NCBI GenBank assembly: GCA_020630335.1
Contig: JAHDBN010000010.1
Coordinates: forward strand, 18,290 to 82,289
Source of the DNA: Bacteriovoracaceae bacterium
Lineage (GTDB): Bacteria; Bdellovibrionota; Bacteriovoracia; Bacteriovoracales; Bacteriovoracaceae
Direction of reading: 5' to 3'
Length of the DNA stretch: 64,000 bases
Shown here piece by piece: positions 54,201 to 63,300 of this stretch. Position numbers and translations under genes: made by a program. Below the pieces are notes generated by a model that saw only the letters and a list, made by a program, of their open reading frames with translations, had not been told where the DNA came from and made no database searches. Numbering within the stretch: position 1 is the stretch's first letter; the number at the start of each line of letters is the position of its first letter.

Positions 54201-54285
54201 CTGCTGGAGGCAGTGTATCCTTTATGGGAATTCTTGAAACCTGAGAATAAGAAAGAATAGAAAAAAAGAGAACAAAATACTTCAT
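51223..54285 (-). CDS. very large exported protein, partner of subtilase
   Basis: 1020 residues from the ATG at 54285 (a TTG lies three codons earlier). Signal peptide MKYFVLFFSILSYS with a predicted cut before Q15. No domain is recognised. The N-terminal third (LHTSILRRNLLRKIGY, then RWIVNEFDNEDTSITQLVLRDLA) loosely recalls CotH- or kinase-like exported proteins, but too weakly to assign. The C-terminal third is Lys-rich with several Cys pairs (KKCADRM, PTCGYL, KRICDEN, KKCWPKF). The ATGA overlap with the subtilase gene indicates obligate co-expression, for example as substrate, chaperone or inhibitor. Confidence 0.75.
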   Translation of the reverse strand: MKYFVLFFSILSYSQVSRIPIKDTLPPADDLVFEDARVNSSEAKNLKDKVSLDTLDPEENSIWKNEFNSLEKFNDNLDVKNGDVFTFSSHLKSNNIARFNAINNNGEVKTFYLDKYLHTSILRRNLLRKIGYIVPAIQPIKTITLNFDNNKQVQDFMLRISADTGGGSRRWIVNEFDNEDTSITQLVLRDLAAIDLSHKNLYNLAMGVPTKTLSSRTLRSVVFLYALLEYRESANKFHWHAGRVVSQKLELMHFLDSHNFSTTDLYDIKWIAKRIQKLSRKDFMEIVSETALPKSVQVMLYNKLLSRTYHLLDLLKLNPSKEKYKFNENPHFPPDLIKGKLKKKNWREDGFATDFSGNIEKGPFAETGRYLLSLAQSFSLSNIVGLFNKQLRVFNPNDARIRLAEKQFKEGLDHYVKTGEFLQFPVSTWKSPLLDGSLILSRDVVVGNYLGTNNMVQLADTFGFAVKPGFILGFENIPSFSGTALNLNVTYVKTYTHLKPLKSLKAVFKENYKNIIVPWLKKDLTKAIELLQKKDDMPEEEQEEFIQKTFLKISKYLGDSESLLITEKLTPGVNASTVIPLANTGASIKLGLGAKDVGIKRTQIFRKDSKTIQVFEDLGNGFGHTITVELKYLVPIIRFQKERFKGDYSIKSHELNIEADTRKNPNFYKNFLALHSFLKTGSTELLEEASPAIKVSSNFSDIYKRFSFLFWKSRKTNAATDYRIKTPSGLTGEYFSHHYVHNKGFNYESFVKEVVNFGLSEVSDNLAWANNIWQDPNDTIFGKAKTQDIIYEAQVKNNKIKKEFLSFGVSYKGWSKNKKKLKKVIKKINKDFDFNLFKDVLVTDIKKLNMYALSANMYIYDEGIDKLKALSNDVFIKMAYSKEKEKLKKCADRMKMNVLSSGEKIPTCGYLKGLIKQKRICDENKTNLSESKKCWPKFFKLLSKDLGAEVLTKFIPKDLFYLEGSINGFRSKSEVLNDSVYSNTLGKKHNKYPYGILNTIQRRIGLNPGELQGHWLRVRP

Positions 54286-54377
54286 ACCCTGCAAGGTTTA
54301 CTCAATAAATGCGATTATGTCTAAGGAAGTCTTTAAAATGGTAAAGTTTACTTAATTTAGGTCAAACTGCACCACTT

Positions 54378-54418
54378 TTAGCTAAAGGGATCAACTCTAA
54401 TTTACACCCTTTAGCTAA
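54378..54418. repeat. 12-bp inverted repeat between genes
   Basis: TTAGCTAAAGGG (54378-54389) and CCCTTTAGCTAA (54407-54418) are perfect inverted arms around 17 bases. It ends 6 bases past the 148-residue protein stop on the minus strand, a terminator-like place, but no T-tract follows in either direction, and the loop is long. Confidence 0.5.
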
Positions 54419-54423
54419 TATAT

Positions 54424-54870
54424 TTATAGTACTTCACAACGCATTTTATATGCTTGTAAACCACGCGTATCTCGCCAATTTAGAGTTGCTTTCACTTCGC
54501 TTGAAAATTTAAAAACTGATTGCTTCTTAAGGGCCTTTTTAGTTGTATTATCAGTAAATAACTCTAGTGCAATATTGCCATAAACATCTCTGGCGGAAAC
54601 CTCAGTTTTTTGAATCTCATAATCATTAGAAACTCTTCCGACCACGAGATTAACGATCTCAAACTGCTCTTCTTCTGAAGCAAAGCTCACATCAACGATT
54701 TCATCATGAATATTACCATAAGAAGAAGCTCTAAATAACAATCTAACAGTTTCAATTACTCCCGTTCGATCCATTCTATGTCCTTCACAAAGCCTTGTGT
54801 ATTGAATATCTGCATCTGCAATTGCCATAAAGTTAGCTAACAAAACACTAAGAATAATCATATTTTTCAT
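54424..54870 (-). CDS. exported protein of unknown function
   Basis: 148 residues, GGAG ahead of the ATG. Signal peptide (MKNMIILSVLLANFMAIADA). The mature part has two Cys (RLCEGH, MRCEVL) near its ends that likely pair, and looks beta-rich (YEIQKTEVSARDVYGNIALELF). No family is recognised. Monocistronic by position, though the S8 operon follows 138 bases downstream on the same strand. Confidence 0.65.
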   Translation of the reverse strand: MKNMIILSVLLANFMAIADADIQYTRLCEGHRMDRTGVIETVRLLFRASSYGNIHDEIVDVSFASEEEQFEIVNLVVGRVSNDYEIQKTEVSARDVYGNIALELFTDNTTKKALKKQSVFKFSSEVKATLNWRDTRGLQAYKMRCEVL

Positions 54871-55018
54871 TAAAATTTCTCCGATAAAAAGTTTGGATAC
54901 TCATAACACGCATTGTCATTCATGTCGATAAGAGCTGTAATTTTTACAATAAGCTAAAGCTTTTTTTGAAATTAAAAATAAATTTAAGAATAAGTTAAAT
55001 CCTTCCGATACAAATTAC

Positions 55019-56032
55019 ATGAAAGTACTTATATTTTTTATATTTTTCTCATGTTCACATTTCAAAGAAAACAAGACCTTTCAAGAAAGTAATAGAGTGA
55101 TTTCTTCTGAAGAAACTAATCTTAAAAAGGCTCAAGAAATTTTTAAAAACTTTCTTATTTCATCTAGAAAGTATAATACTTTGAAGAAAGATATTTATCT
55201 ATATCACTGGCGAGATAGAACCAACTCAGGCATTAAAGAAAGCTCAAAATTTAAAAAAGAAAACTCTAGGCTAGCAAAGGAATATATTGATTCACTCGCT
55301 TCTCATTTTTGGTCAGATGAAGCAAAACATGGAATGGTTGGTCCAGGCCTTTACACTACTCACGATCCATATAGCAGCTCAAGGTTTGCTTTCGGAACAA
55401 AAGCGGCTCATGGTTACGGAGACCATGATCCCAAAACAGGCCTTCTTATTCAAACTTTGGTCCCTAAAGGTACCGCATACCTTGACTTAAGAAGAAATAA
55501 TAGAGGAGGAGGTGGGAAATCTAATACTATTGGACAAGTTTCTAGAGATATTACGGACTCTCTCAAATCCTATGGCTGTAATTTTGATGAATACGAGGAA
55601 TGGAGAAATCTTTATGTTCTTGACCCAATTTGTAGGAAAATAATGCTTCCCGTTTTTAAAGAATTAAAGATCCATTTAGTCTTACATCATTGGTGGGATA
55701 ATATGTCTTTCTCTCAGTATCAATGTCAATCACTGGGAATGGCCATACTCTTAATTTCTACTAAAAAAATTAAAAAGAAAAATGTTTTAACTTACATATC
55801 AAATGACTTCCAAAAGGAATCTCTAAGTAAAAATGCCAAACTCTTACTTTATGGAGCAAAAAGAATGAAGAGCGTTTCAGGTAGTGATGCTCTAATCATT
55901 CAAAAATGGGATCATTTAAATAGAAAAGATGAAGTAAACAATACCTTAGAAGAAAAAGAACGCAAAAAATGGTTAAACAGACATGCAAATTGTATAGATC
56001 ATGTTCTTTTTTATCCAGAATATGAAAAGTAA
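55019..56032 (+). CDS. lipoprotein, possibly ADP-ribosyltransferase-like
   Basis: 337 residues. A short signal with lipobox FFSC (C12). Residues about 59-125 show DIYLYHWRDRT, then GMVGPGLYTTHDPYSSSRFAFG; an aromatic-His-Trp-Arg start followed by G-x-GLYTT and an SxSR-like stretch recalls the R...S/T...E core of ADP-ribosyltransferase-fold proteins. The resemblance is from memory and the Glu of the third motif is not certain (a candidate lies in NFDEYEEW near residue 195). A GGGGK loop follows at about 165. No ribosome site is clear. Function is otherwise unknown. Confidence 0.55.
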   Translation: MKVLIFFIFFSCSHFKENKTFQESNRVISSEETNLKKAQEIFKNFLISSRKYNTLKKDIYLYHWRDRTNSGIKESSKFKKENSRLAKEYIDSLASHFWSDEAKHGMVGPGLYTTHDPYSSSRFAFGTKAAHGYGDHDPKTGLLIQTLVPKGTAYLDLRRNNRGGGGKSNTIGQVSRDITDSLKSYGCNFDEYEEWRNLYVLDPICRKIMLPVFKELKIHLVLHHWWDNMSFSQYQCQSLGMAILLISTKKIKKKNVLTYISNDFQKESLSKNAKLLLYGAKRMKSVSGSDALIIQKWDHLNRKDEVNNTLEEKERKKWLNRHANCIDHVLFYPEYEK

Positions 56033-56056
56033 GTTTAAAGGATTAATCTTTTAAAC

Positions 56057-57100
56057 TTATTTTTCCAAAGAAATTAAAAGCTGCTTTTTTACAGACTCAG
56101 AATGAATAATTCTGTATATCTGCTCGATGCCTCTTGTGCTTAATCCCATTTTTTCAGCACTGGCGACTCTATCTCTTAGTGAAGCTTGATAGCGATTCAA
56201 AGAAAATACTTCTAACTTATTCTCTTTTTTTAATTCTCCAATCACTTCGATCACTTCTTGTCTTTTTTGCAAACTCTTTAGAATCTCTCTATCAATTATG
56301 TCTATTTGGTCTCTAAGAATATTCAAGTCATCATTTTCTAACTGCTGATTTGCTTTTTTTATGGGTAAGTTTTTTATTAAATTCTTCAAGCTACCAAAAT
56401 TAAGTTGTTGAGCAGAATCAGTTAATGCAAGCTCTGGTTGCGGATGAGACTCAATAAATAGCCCATCTAACCCTAAATTAGATGCCATATAAGCAACTGA
56501 ATCAACGAGCTCTGCCTTTCCAGCTATATGACTAGGATCATTAATAATTTTTAAATCAGGCCTAATTTCTTTTAAATGAAAGACTATGTCCCACAAAGGA
56601 TCATTTCTATATTCTCCGCTAGAATAAGTGCTAAACCCTCTATGAAGAGCAAACACAGTCGCATTTGGGTTATACTTTTCAATTCTTTCAATCGCCCCTA
56701 ACCATAATTTTAAATCTGGAGCTATAGGATTTTTAACTAATATCACTTTTGCTCTGTCGGCAATTGTCTTTGAAATTTCTTCGACAAGATAAGGATTTGT
56801 AGTAGTACGAGCTCCAATCCAAAAATGATTAATTTCATGATCAAGACACTGCTCTACATGTTCTTTTAAAATGACTTCGGTAAAAACCTTTAAGTCGTAA
56901 TCTCGTTGAACTTCTTGGGCCCATTTAAGCCCCTCTACTCCTGCTCCTTCAAAAACACCTGGCCTAGATCTCGGTTTCCAAATCCCACACCTCATTGCCT
57001 TTATATCAAGTTCATTCATTGCCTTCGCAGAAGCTTTCATTTGCTCAAGAGACTCTGCTGAGCATGGCCCAGAGATAATAAATGGTTTAGATTCAAACAT
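56057..57100 (-). CDS. bifunctional DAHP synthase/chorismate mutase
   Basis: 347 residues. Residues 1-255 are a type-I-beta DAHP synthase, without the N-terminal extension of AroG: ISGPCSAES, MRCGIWKPRSRPGVFEGAG, WIGARTTTNP, NDPSHIAG and IESHPQPELALTDSAQ. Residues about 265-347 are an AroQ-type chorismate mutase (LRDQIDIIDREILKSLQKRQEVIEVIG), placed C-terminally. The mutase domain probably gives allosteric control by prephenate, as in similar Bacteroidetes fusions. Divergent from the aroE-K-B-C operon with only 51 bases between them. Confidence 0.92.
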   Translation of the reverse strand: MFESKPFIISGPCSAESLEQMKASAKAMNELDIKAMRCGIWKPRSRPGVFEGAGVEGLKWAQEVQRDYDLKVFTEVILKEHVEQCLDHEINHFWIGARTTTNPYLVEEISKTIADRAKVILVKNPIAPDLKLWLGAIERIEKYNPNATVFALHRGFSTYSSGEYRNDPLWDIVFHLKEIRPDLKIINDPSHIAGKAELVDSVAYMASNLGLDGLFIESHPQPELALTDSAQQLNFGSLKNLIKNLPIKKANQQLENDDLNILRDQIDIIDREILKSLQKRQEVIEVIGELKKENKLEVFSLNRYQASLRDRVASAEKMGLSTRGIEQIYRIIHSESVKKQLLISLEK

Positions 57101-57151
57101 CCTCTGAAATCTAGCATTTCATAAAGATAAAAAAAAGAGTATTTTATAAAT

Positions 57152-57835
57152 GTGAATCAATATTCTCTATTAGGAAAATTTGCCGAGAATTCTCTATCTC
57201 CCAAGATCTATCAGATCTTAGGAAATCGTTTTAACATAGAACTTAACTATGAAATTATTTTAAACATCAAAAGTTTTAAGATTCAAGATTACGCTGGCTT
57301 TAATATAACTAATCCTTATAAAAAAGAGTTTTTCAGTAAATATCAAGATCAATTCACTTGCTCTAAAGAAGCTATAGAAACTAATTATGCTAATACATAT
57401 AATATGAAAACAATGAGTGCATACAATACTGATGTTTATGGTCTTTTAAAAACTTTAACTGAAAATACTATCCAGTGTAAAAAAGTAGCCATCATAGGTG
57501 CAGGTGATGTCTGTGAATCAATAAAGCAAGCTTTAAAAAAGAATTCCCCACCTGATATGATCAAAGTATTTAACAGAACTATAAAAGACAAAAATATTCT
57601 TCCGCTAGATGCTTATAAAAAAAATAACTTTGATCTAGTTTTTAATACAACTCCTCTTAGTATTAACCATTCGCAGCTCTTTGATCTTAAATATTTGAAT
57701 ATAGAAACTCAAAGTACGCTTAATGGTTTATCAATGCTCATTTGGCAAGCTCTTAAAAATTTTGAAATTTGGTTTGATTTTAAAATTCCAGACAAACAGA
57801 AACTAAAGGAGAATATTTATGAAAAGCTTAAATAA
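57152..57835 (+). CDS. aroE: shikimate dehydrogenase, short divergent form
   Basis: 227 residues, GTG start, about 40 shorter than usual. Recognisable AroE parts: FAENSLSP (the shikimate SxS), FNITNPYKKE with the catalytic Lys, YNTDVYG with the Asp, VAIIGAGDVCESI in place of the usual GAGGAA nucleotide loop, VFNRT for NADP selection, FNTTPLS and the late GLSMLIWQALKNFEIWF. The altered nucleotide loop and short length suggest divergence, but all key shikimate-site residues survive. Overlaps aroK by 17 bases. Confidence 0.85.
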   Translation: MNQYSLLGKFAENSLSPKIYQILGNRFNIELNYEIILNIKSFKIQDYAGFNITNPYKKEFFSKYQDQFTCSKEAIETNYANTYNMKTMSAYNTDVYGLLKTLTENTIQCKKVAIIGAGDVCESIKQALKKNSPPDMIKVFNRTIKDKNILPLDAYKKNNFDLVFNTTPLSINHSQLFDLKYLNIETQSTLNGLSMLIWQALKNFEIWFDFKIPDKQKLKENIYEKLK

Positions 57836-58313
57836 CTCTTTTGCAATATGTGGTTTCATGGGAGTTGGAAAAACAAGTCTTTATCATATACTTAAAAATG
57901 AGTACGATGCTTTTGATCTTGATCTTATGATAGAGAAAGAAAATGGGAGTAGTTGCTCTCATCTTATTCGTGAAAAAGGAATTGAATACTTTAGAGAACT
58001 AGAGTTTCAAACAATCTCTGTTCTTATTAAAAACTCACCACATATCGTATTTCTTGGTGGCGGTACTCAAACCTATAAAAAGGCAGATTTACTTATTACC
58101 AAAAATTACACGACAATATATTTAGAAGATAGTCTAGAGAAGATTTTAAGTAGATTAAAACCTCATGAAAGAGCTCAAAGGCCATTAATAGATCAAGCGA
58201 CTGAGCTTTATCCTAAAAGAGTATCAATTTATAGAAAATCAGATATTATCATTACTTGTCACGAAGATATTCACGTGACTGCTGATCAATTAAGAAAGGT
58301 TTTTAATGAGTAA
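57819..58313 (+). CDS. aroK: shikimate kinase
   Basis: 164 residues. P-loop GFMGVGKTS with K18, FDLDLMIEKENG (shikimate Asp), KGIEYFRELE (Arg), FLGGGT and the lid HERAQRPLID. Phosphorylates shikimate at the 3-hydroxyl. Start chosen at the ATG with AAGGAG six bases before; it lies inside the aroE tail. The stop overlaps the aroB start by 8 bases. Confidence 0.95.
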   Translation: MKSLNNSFAICGFMGVGKTSLYHILKNEYDAFDLDLMIEKENGSSCSHLIREKGIEYFRELEFQTISVLIKNSPHIVFLGGGTQTYKKADLLITKNYTTIYLEDSLEKILSRLKPHERAQRPLIDQATELYPKRVSIYRKSDIIITCHEDIHVTADQLRKVFNE

Positions 58314-59256
58314 AGTTCAATTCTTTAACGATACTGAAAGCTGCTTAAAAAGCCTTCATAGTTTTATTAATGAAAAATCTGTGGTTTTTATAGATTCTAA
58401 AGTGAAGTCTAAGCACCCAGAATTTTCTTCTTTTCCATTAACTTTTTCAATTCCAATCAATAATAACGTCAAGACATTGAAATTTATTGAAAGTTTGGCG
58501 AATAAACTTCTCAAAAAGAATATTGATAGGAGTTATCAATTCATCGTTATAGGTGGTGGAACACTTGCTGATGCTATTGGTTTTCTTGCTTCGATTTATC
58601 AAAGAGGAGTTCCATGGGTTAATATTCCAACGACTTATCTCTCACAGATAGATAGTGCTTATGGTGGAAAAACTGGAGTAAACTTAGATGAGTACAAAAA
58701 TCTATTAGGATCAATTTATAAACCTCATCAAATATTAGTAAACCTTGATTTCTTAAAAACTTTGCCCAAAAGAGAACTAATGAGTGGCAAAGGTGAAGAG
58801 TTCAAATATTCATTAATTTCAAAGCATGAATACTCAAAAGATATCTCTCTTAGGAGTATAAAAAAACTTTATCGTATAAAAAGAAGTTTTTATGAACCAG
58901 ATCTCTTTGATCGAAAGGATAAAAGAATATTTTTAAATTTCGGACACACCCTGGCCCATGCACTTGAAAAAGTTGAAGGTGAGAAAAAATGGAAACATGG
59001 GGAAGCAGTTATGAGAGGCTGCTTATTTAACATTTTTTTGAGTTCTAAAATTTTTGAAGAATTAGTAAACTCCGAAGTAAAAGCGCCTAAGTTTGAAGAG
59101 AAATCTATCAACAAGATCGTTAACGCAATGACCAAAGATAAAAAGAATTCTGGAGCAATAAAATTTATTCTCTTGAACAAAAAGCAACTAATCATTAAAG
59201 AGTTTGAGAAAAAAGAAATAATAAAGTATTTAAAAGACTATGTTTCACAACAGTAA
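58306..59256 (+). CDS. aroB: 3-dehydroquinate synthase
   Basis: 316 residues, 40 or so shorter than typical AroB, mostly at the C-terminus and N-terminal Rossmann part. GGGTLADAIGFLAS, VPWVNIPTTYLSQIDSAYGGKTGVN, and the zinc ligands E in GKGEEFKYSL, H in NFGHTLAHALE and H in WKHGEAVMRG are intact. Converts DAHP to 3-dehydroquinate using NAD. The stop overlaps aroC by 17 bases. Confidence 0.93.
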   Translation: MSKVQFFNDTESCLKSLHSFINEKSVVFIDSKVKSKHPEFSSFPLTFSIPINNNVKTLKFIESLANKLLKKNIDRSYQFIVIGGGTLADAIGFLASIYQRGVPWVNIPTTYLSQIDSAYGGKTGVNLDEYKNLLGSIYKPHQILVNLDFLKTLPKRELMSGKGEEFKYSLISKHEYSKDISLRSIKKLYRIKRSFYEPDLFDRKDKRIFLNFGHTLAHALEKVEGEKKWKHGEAVMRGCLFNIFLSSKIFEELVNSEVKAPKFEEKSINKIVNAMTKDKKNSGAIKFILLNKKQLIIKEFEKKEIIKYLKDYVSQQ

Positions 59257-60289
59257 TTCATTTGGAGATAAGTTCAGAGTCACTGACGCTGGGGAATCTC
59301 ATGGAGTTGGATATGTCATCATTATAGATGGTTGCCCTGCTGGAATTTCTTTATCTGAAGAGGACTTACAAATAGATTTAGATAAAAGACGCCCTGGAAA
59401 AACAGCGTTTGAGAGTGCTCGATCTGAAATGGATAAGGCAAAAATCTACTCTGGTGTTTTTGAGGGAAAAACTCTTGGCACCCCTATTTCTGTCGTTGTA
59501 AAAAACAATGACCAACAATCAAAAGATTATAAAAACTTAGAAAATATATTCAGGCCTGGGCATGCTGATTATTCTTACTTTTTAAAAAATGGGCATAGAG
59601 ATCATCGTGGAGGTGGTCGCTCAAGTGCCAGACAAACTCTTAGTAGAGTCATTGCAGGATCAATTGCTAGAAAAATACTTATACATTTAGGCTACTCTAT
59701 TCAATCAACTTCTTATGTACAAAGTGTTGGTAGCCTAAGCTTTGAGAGTGAATTAACAACAATTGATCCTTCTATTAACGCTCCTATTGAAATATCAAAC
59801 AACTTTAAAAAATTAATCCTCGATGCAAAAAAAGAAGGAGATTCTTTAGGTTCTCAAGTTATTACAATTATAGAGAATGTTCCAAAAGGACTGGGCGATT
59901 CATTTTACGGATCTCTAAAGGCAGCTCTTGGATTTTCCATGTTTAGCTTGCCTGCTATCACTGCACTAGAGTTTGGTTCAGGAGTAAAAGCTGTTTCCAT
60001 GAAAGGAAGTCAGCATAATGATGAGCTATATAGTCAGAATGGAGAAATTTACTTCAAAACAAATAATCATAGCGGTATTTTAGGTGGTATTTCAACTGGC
60101 GAAAAGATAGTGATGAAATCAACTCTAAAACCACCATCTTCAATTAATAAAGAGCAGCACACTGTAGATAAAACTGGAAAAAAAGTCTCAGTAACAATAG
60201 AAGGCCGTCATGACCCTTGCCTCGCTCCAAGGTTTTGCCCTATAGCAGAAGCTATGTGTTATATGACGTTATTAAACTTTTTACTCTAA
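59240..60289 (+). CDS. aroC: chorismate synthase
   Basis: 349 residues. GESHGVGYVIIIDGCPAGI at the start, FRPGHADYSYFLKNGHRDHRGGGRSSARQT in the middle and GRHDPCLAPRFCPIAEAM at the end are the three family signatures. FMN-dependent conversion of EPSP to chorismate. Last gene of the aroE-K-B-C operon, each gene overlapping the next. No dehydroquinase (aroD or aroQ) is in the window. Confidence 0.97.
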   Translation: MFHNSNSFGDKFRVTDAGESHGVGYVIIIDGCPAGISLSEEDLQIDLDKRRPGKTAFESARSEMDKAKIYSGVFEGKTLGTPISVVVKNNDQQSKDYKNLENIFRPGHADYSYFLKNGHRDHRGGGRSSARQTLSRVIAGSIARKILIHLGYSIQSTSYVQSVGSLSFESELTTIDPSINAPIEISNNFKKLILDAKKEGDSLGSQVITIIENVPKGLGDSFYGSLKAALGFSMFSLPAITALEFGSGVKAVSMKGSQHNDELYSQNGEIYFKTNNHSGILGGISTGEKIVMKSTLKPPSSINKEQHTVDKTGKKVSVTIEGRHDPCLAPRFCPIAEAMCYMTLLNFLL

Positions 60290-60316
60290 AGCTTTATTTT
60301 CACAAAACCTTAAAGT

Positions 60317-63300
60317 TTAATTTGATGGTGGAGCAATACCTCCGCAAATGGCCCATTGACCATCAATCCCTCCTGAACAAGCAGAGTCTGAAGATAAAAC
60401 ACAGCTTGTTCCATTATAGGAGTAATCATCACACCAATACGTAGAACCTGCATTATTGGTACCAGCCGGACATGTTAAGGTTTGTCCCGGACATTCCTCA
60501 CAAATCCCACCTGTTCCACATAAAAGCCCTGAGTCACACCCTGTTCCTCCAGATAGACAACAAGCTTCACCTAAGCCTCCACAAGGAGCTGGAGCTGTTC
60601 CACTCACTACTGCTGAATCACTAGTAATCATGTCTGAACAAGTCACAGTATATGTAAAATCCCATGCTCCTGCTGCTGTCGGAGTAATATTAACATTAGG
60701 AAGTACTCCATTTACAGTACAATTATTACAAGTACCTTCAGAGTAGGTCTCTGGAGTACATGTTGAGTTAATAGTATCATTAACTGACACATCAAGAGAG
60801 CTTGGAACACCTATAGCTGATCCCGTTACATTATCATCGACTGCAGTTACACTAGGTGCGGGATCAGCTGTTCCACTGATCACTCCTGAATCACTAGTCG
60901 TTCCATCAGAGCAAGTTCCTGTATAGCTAAAACTCCAAGCTCCTGGTCCCGAAGGTGTAATAATAAGACTAGCAGGTAAACTTGCACTTCCTGAATCGGT
61001 ACAATTAGTACAAGTACCTGCAGTGTAACTTACAGGAGTACAAGTTGAGTTAGCACTCGTATCTGAAGATACATCTAAAGTAATTGCCACTCCTTCTTGA
61101 GAAGATGAAACACTTTGATCAGAAACACTTATACTTGGTGCGGGATCAGCTGTTCCGCTTATCACTCCTGAATCACTAGTCGTTCCATCAGAGCAAGTTC
61201 CTGTATAACTAAAGCTCCAAGATCCTGGTCCGGAAGGTGTAATAATAAGACTAGTAGGTAAACTTGCACTTCCTGAATCGGTACAATTAGTACAAGTACC
61301 TGCAGTGTAACTTACAGGAGTACAAGTTGAGTTAGCACTCGTATCTGAAGTTACATCTAAATTAATTGCCACCCCTTCTTGAGAAGATGAAACACTTTGA
61401 TCAGCAACACTTATACTTGGTGCAGAACTGGCAGTTCCGCTTATCAATCCTGAATCACTAGTCGTTCCATCAGAGCAAGTTCCTGTATAGCTAAAACTCC
61501 AAGCTCCTGGACCTGAAGGTGTAATAACAAGACTACTAGGCAAACTTGCACTTCCTGAATCAGTACAATTAGTACAAGTCCCTGCAGTGTAACTTACAGG
61601 TGTACAAGTTGAGTTAGCACTCGTATCTGAAGTTACATCTAAAGTAATTGCCACTCCTTCTTGCGAAGATGAAACACTTTGATCAGAAACACTTATACTT
61701 GGTGCGGGATCAGCCGTTCCACTTATCACTCCTGAATCGCTAGTCGTTCCATCAGAGCAAGTTCCTGTATAGCTAAAACTCCAAGCTTCTGGACCTGAAG
61801 GTGTAATAACAAGACTACTAGGCAAACTTGCACTTCCTGAATCAGTACAATTAGTACAAGTCCCTGCAGTGTAACTTACAGGTGTACAAGTTGAGTTAGC
61901 ACTCGTATCTGAAGTTACATCTAAATTAATTGCTACTCCTTCTTGAGAAGATGAAACACTTTGATTAGCAATACTTATACTTGGTGCTGAAGTAGCAGTT
62001 CCAAACACAGATGCAGAATCACTTGTTGTTCCATCAGAACAAGTTACAGTATAAAGAATATCCCAACTCCCTGAAGCGGTTGGCGTAATATTGATATTTG
62101 GAAAAGTTCCTGTAAAAGAACAATTCGAACAAGTACTATTTGAGTAAGTCACAGGTTCACACGTGCTGTTAATCACGTCATTATCGCTAACATTAAATGT
62201 GCCGATTGCCTGGCCACCTTCAGAAACACTAATAAATACACTATTAGCAGTTACACTTGGTGCAGGGTCAGCATTACCTGAGACTACAGCAAGATCACTT
62301 GTTGTTCCATCACTACATGTTGCTACATAGATAAAACTCCATGTTCCTACTCCTGGAGTAATGAAAAAACTTGGGCCTGTACCAGTAACAGTTACATTAT
62401 TATGAGTATGATGTACGTATGAGATAGGATCGCAATTAGCACTCCAATCGTTTAGAGCTACATTTCCAGAAAATGTTAATCCATCCTGTGAGCTAGGAGT
62501 CCAATCATCGATAGCAGTAATACTAACACTACTTCCTGTTGTCGTCGTCGTAGAAGTTGTCGTTGTTGTAGAAGTTGAACTTGTACTAGAAGTTGACGTA
62601 ACAGTTGTTGTTGTTGTTGTTCCTACAATACAAACAGAAGAACCTGGATTCATCAAATCTCTTTCACAAGTATAGCCTGAGCAACAATCTTCATTTTGAG
62701 TACAACTTGCAGGATTAGAACAGCCAGGAGCAATACATACAGGGACTGCTAATTCGTTATCACACTTTGTACAGCCTCCAGGTAATGCAGAACATTCAGA
62801 ATCTCTATCACACTCTATTCCACACTGGCCTCCAGTAGTACACTTCATAAGGTTAATTGAGAAAACCTCTTCATCTGTCAATGCGGGTGCTTGCTGATCA
62901 GAAGCAATAATCTTAATTTCTAGAAAAGTACTTGGCGTGACAATATCTCCCTCAACTTCAAGTCTTCCTGTTGAACTATCAAACACAATTCCATTATGAG
63001 AAGCACATGTATCTACAGATAGCACTGCTCCGTCCACAACATAATCGTAATAACACTCATAAGACAATGAATCTCCATCAATATCTAAGTCATCTCCTCC
63101 ATCATTTGCATCTATAACAAGGCCTTCTGGGTCAAGACAAGGGACATCAGGAATTTCATCTAAAACTGGAGGATTATTAATCGCAGGACAAGCTGAACCA
63201 TTCACATTATGAGTAGTTGTTAACACATCACTCGAGGAATCAGGATCAAACTCATTTCCTACTGCAGCAGTTGTAGTATTAGAAATCTGAATTGGACATG

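Noticed and set aside
54378..54418. Inverted repeat as an intrinsic terminator
   Set aside because: The loop is 17 bases and no T-tract follows on either strand, so it was listed only as a repeat.
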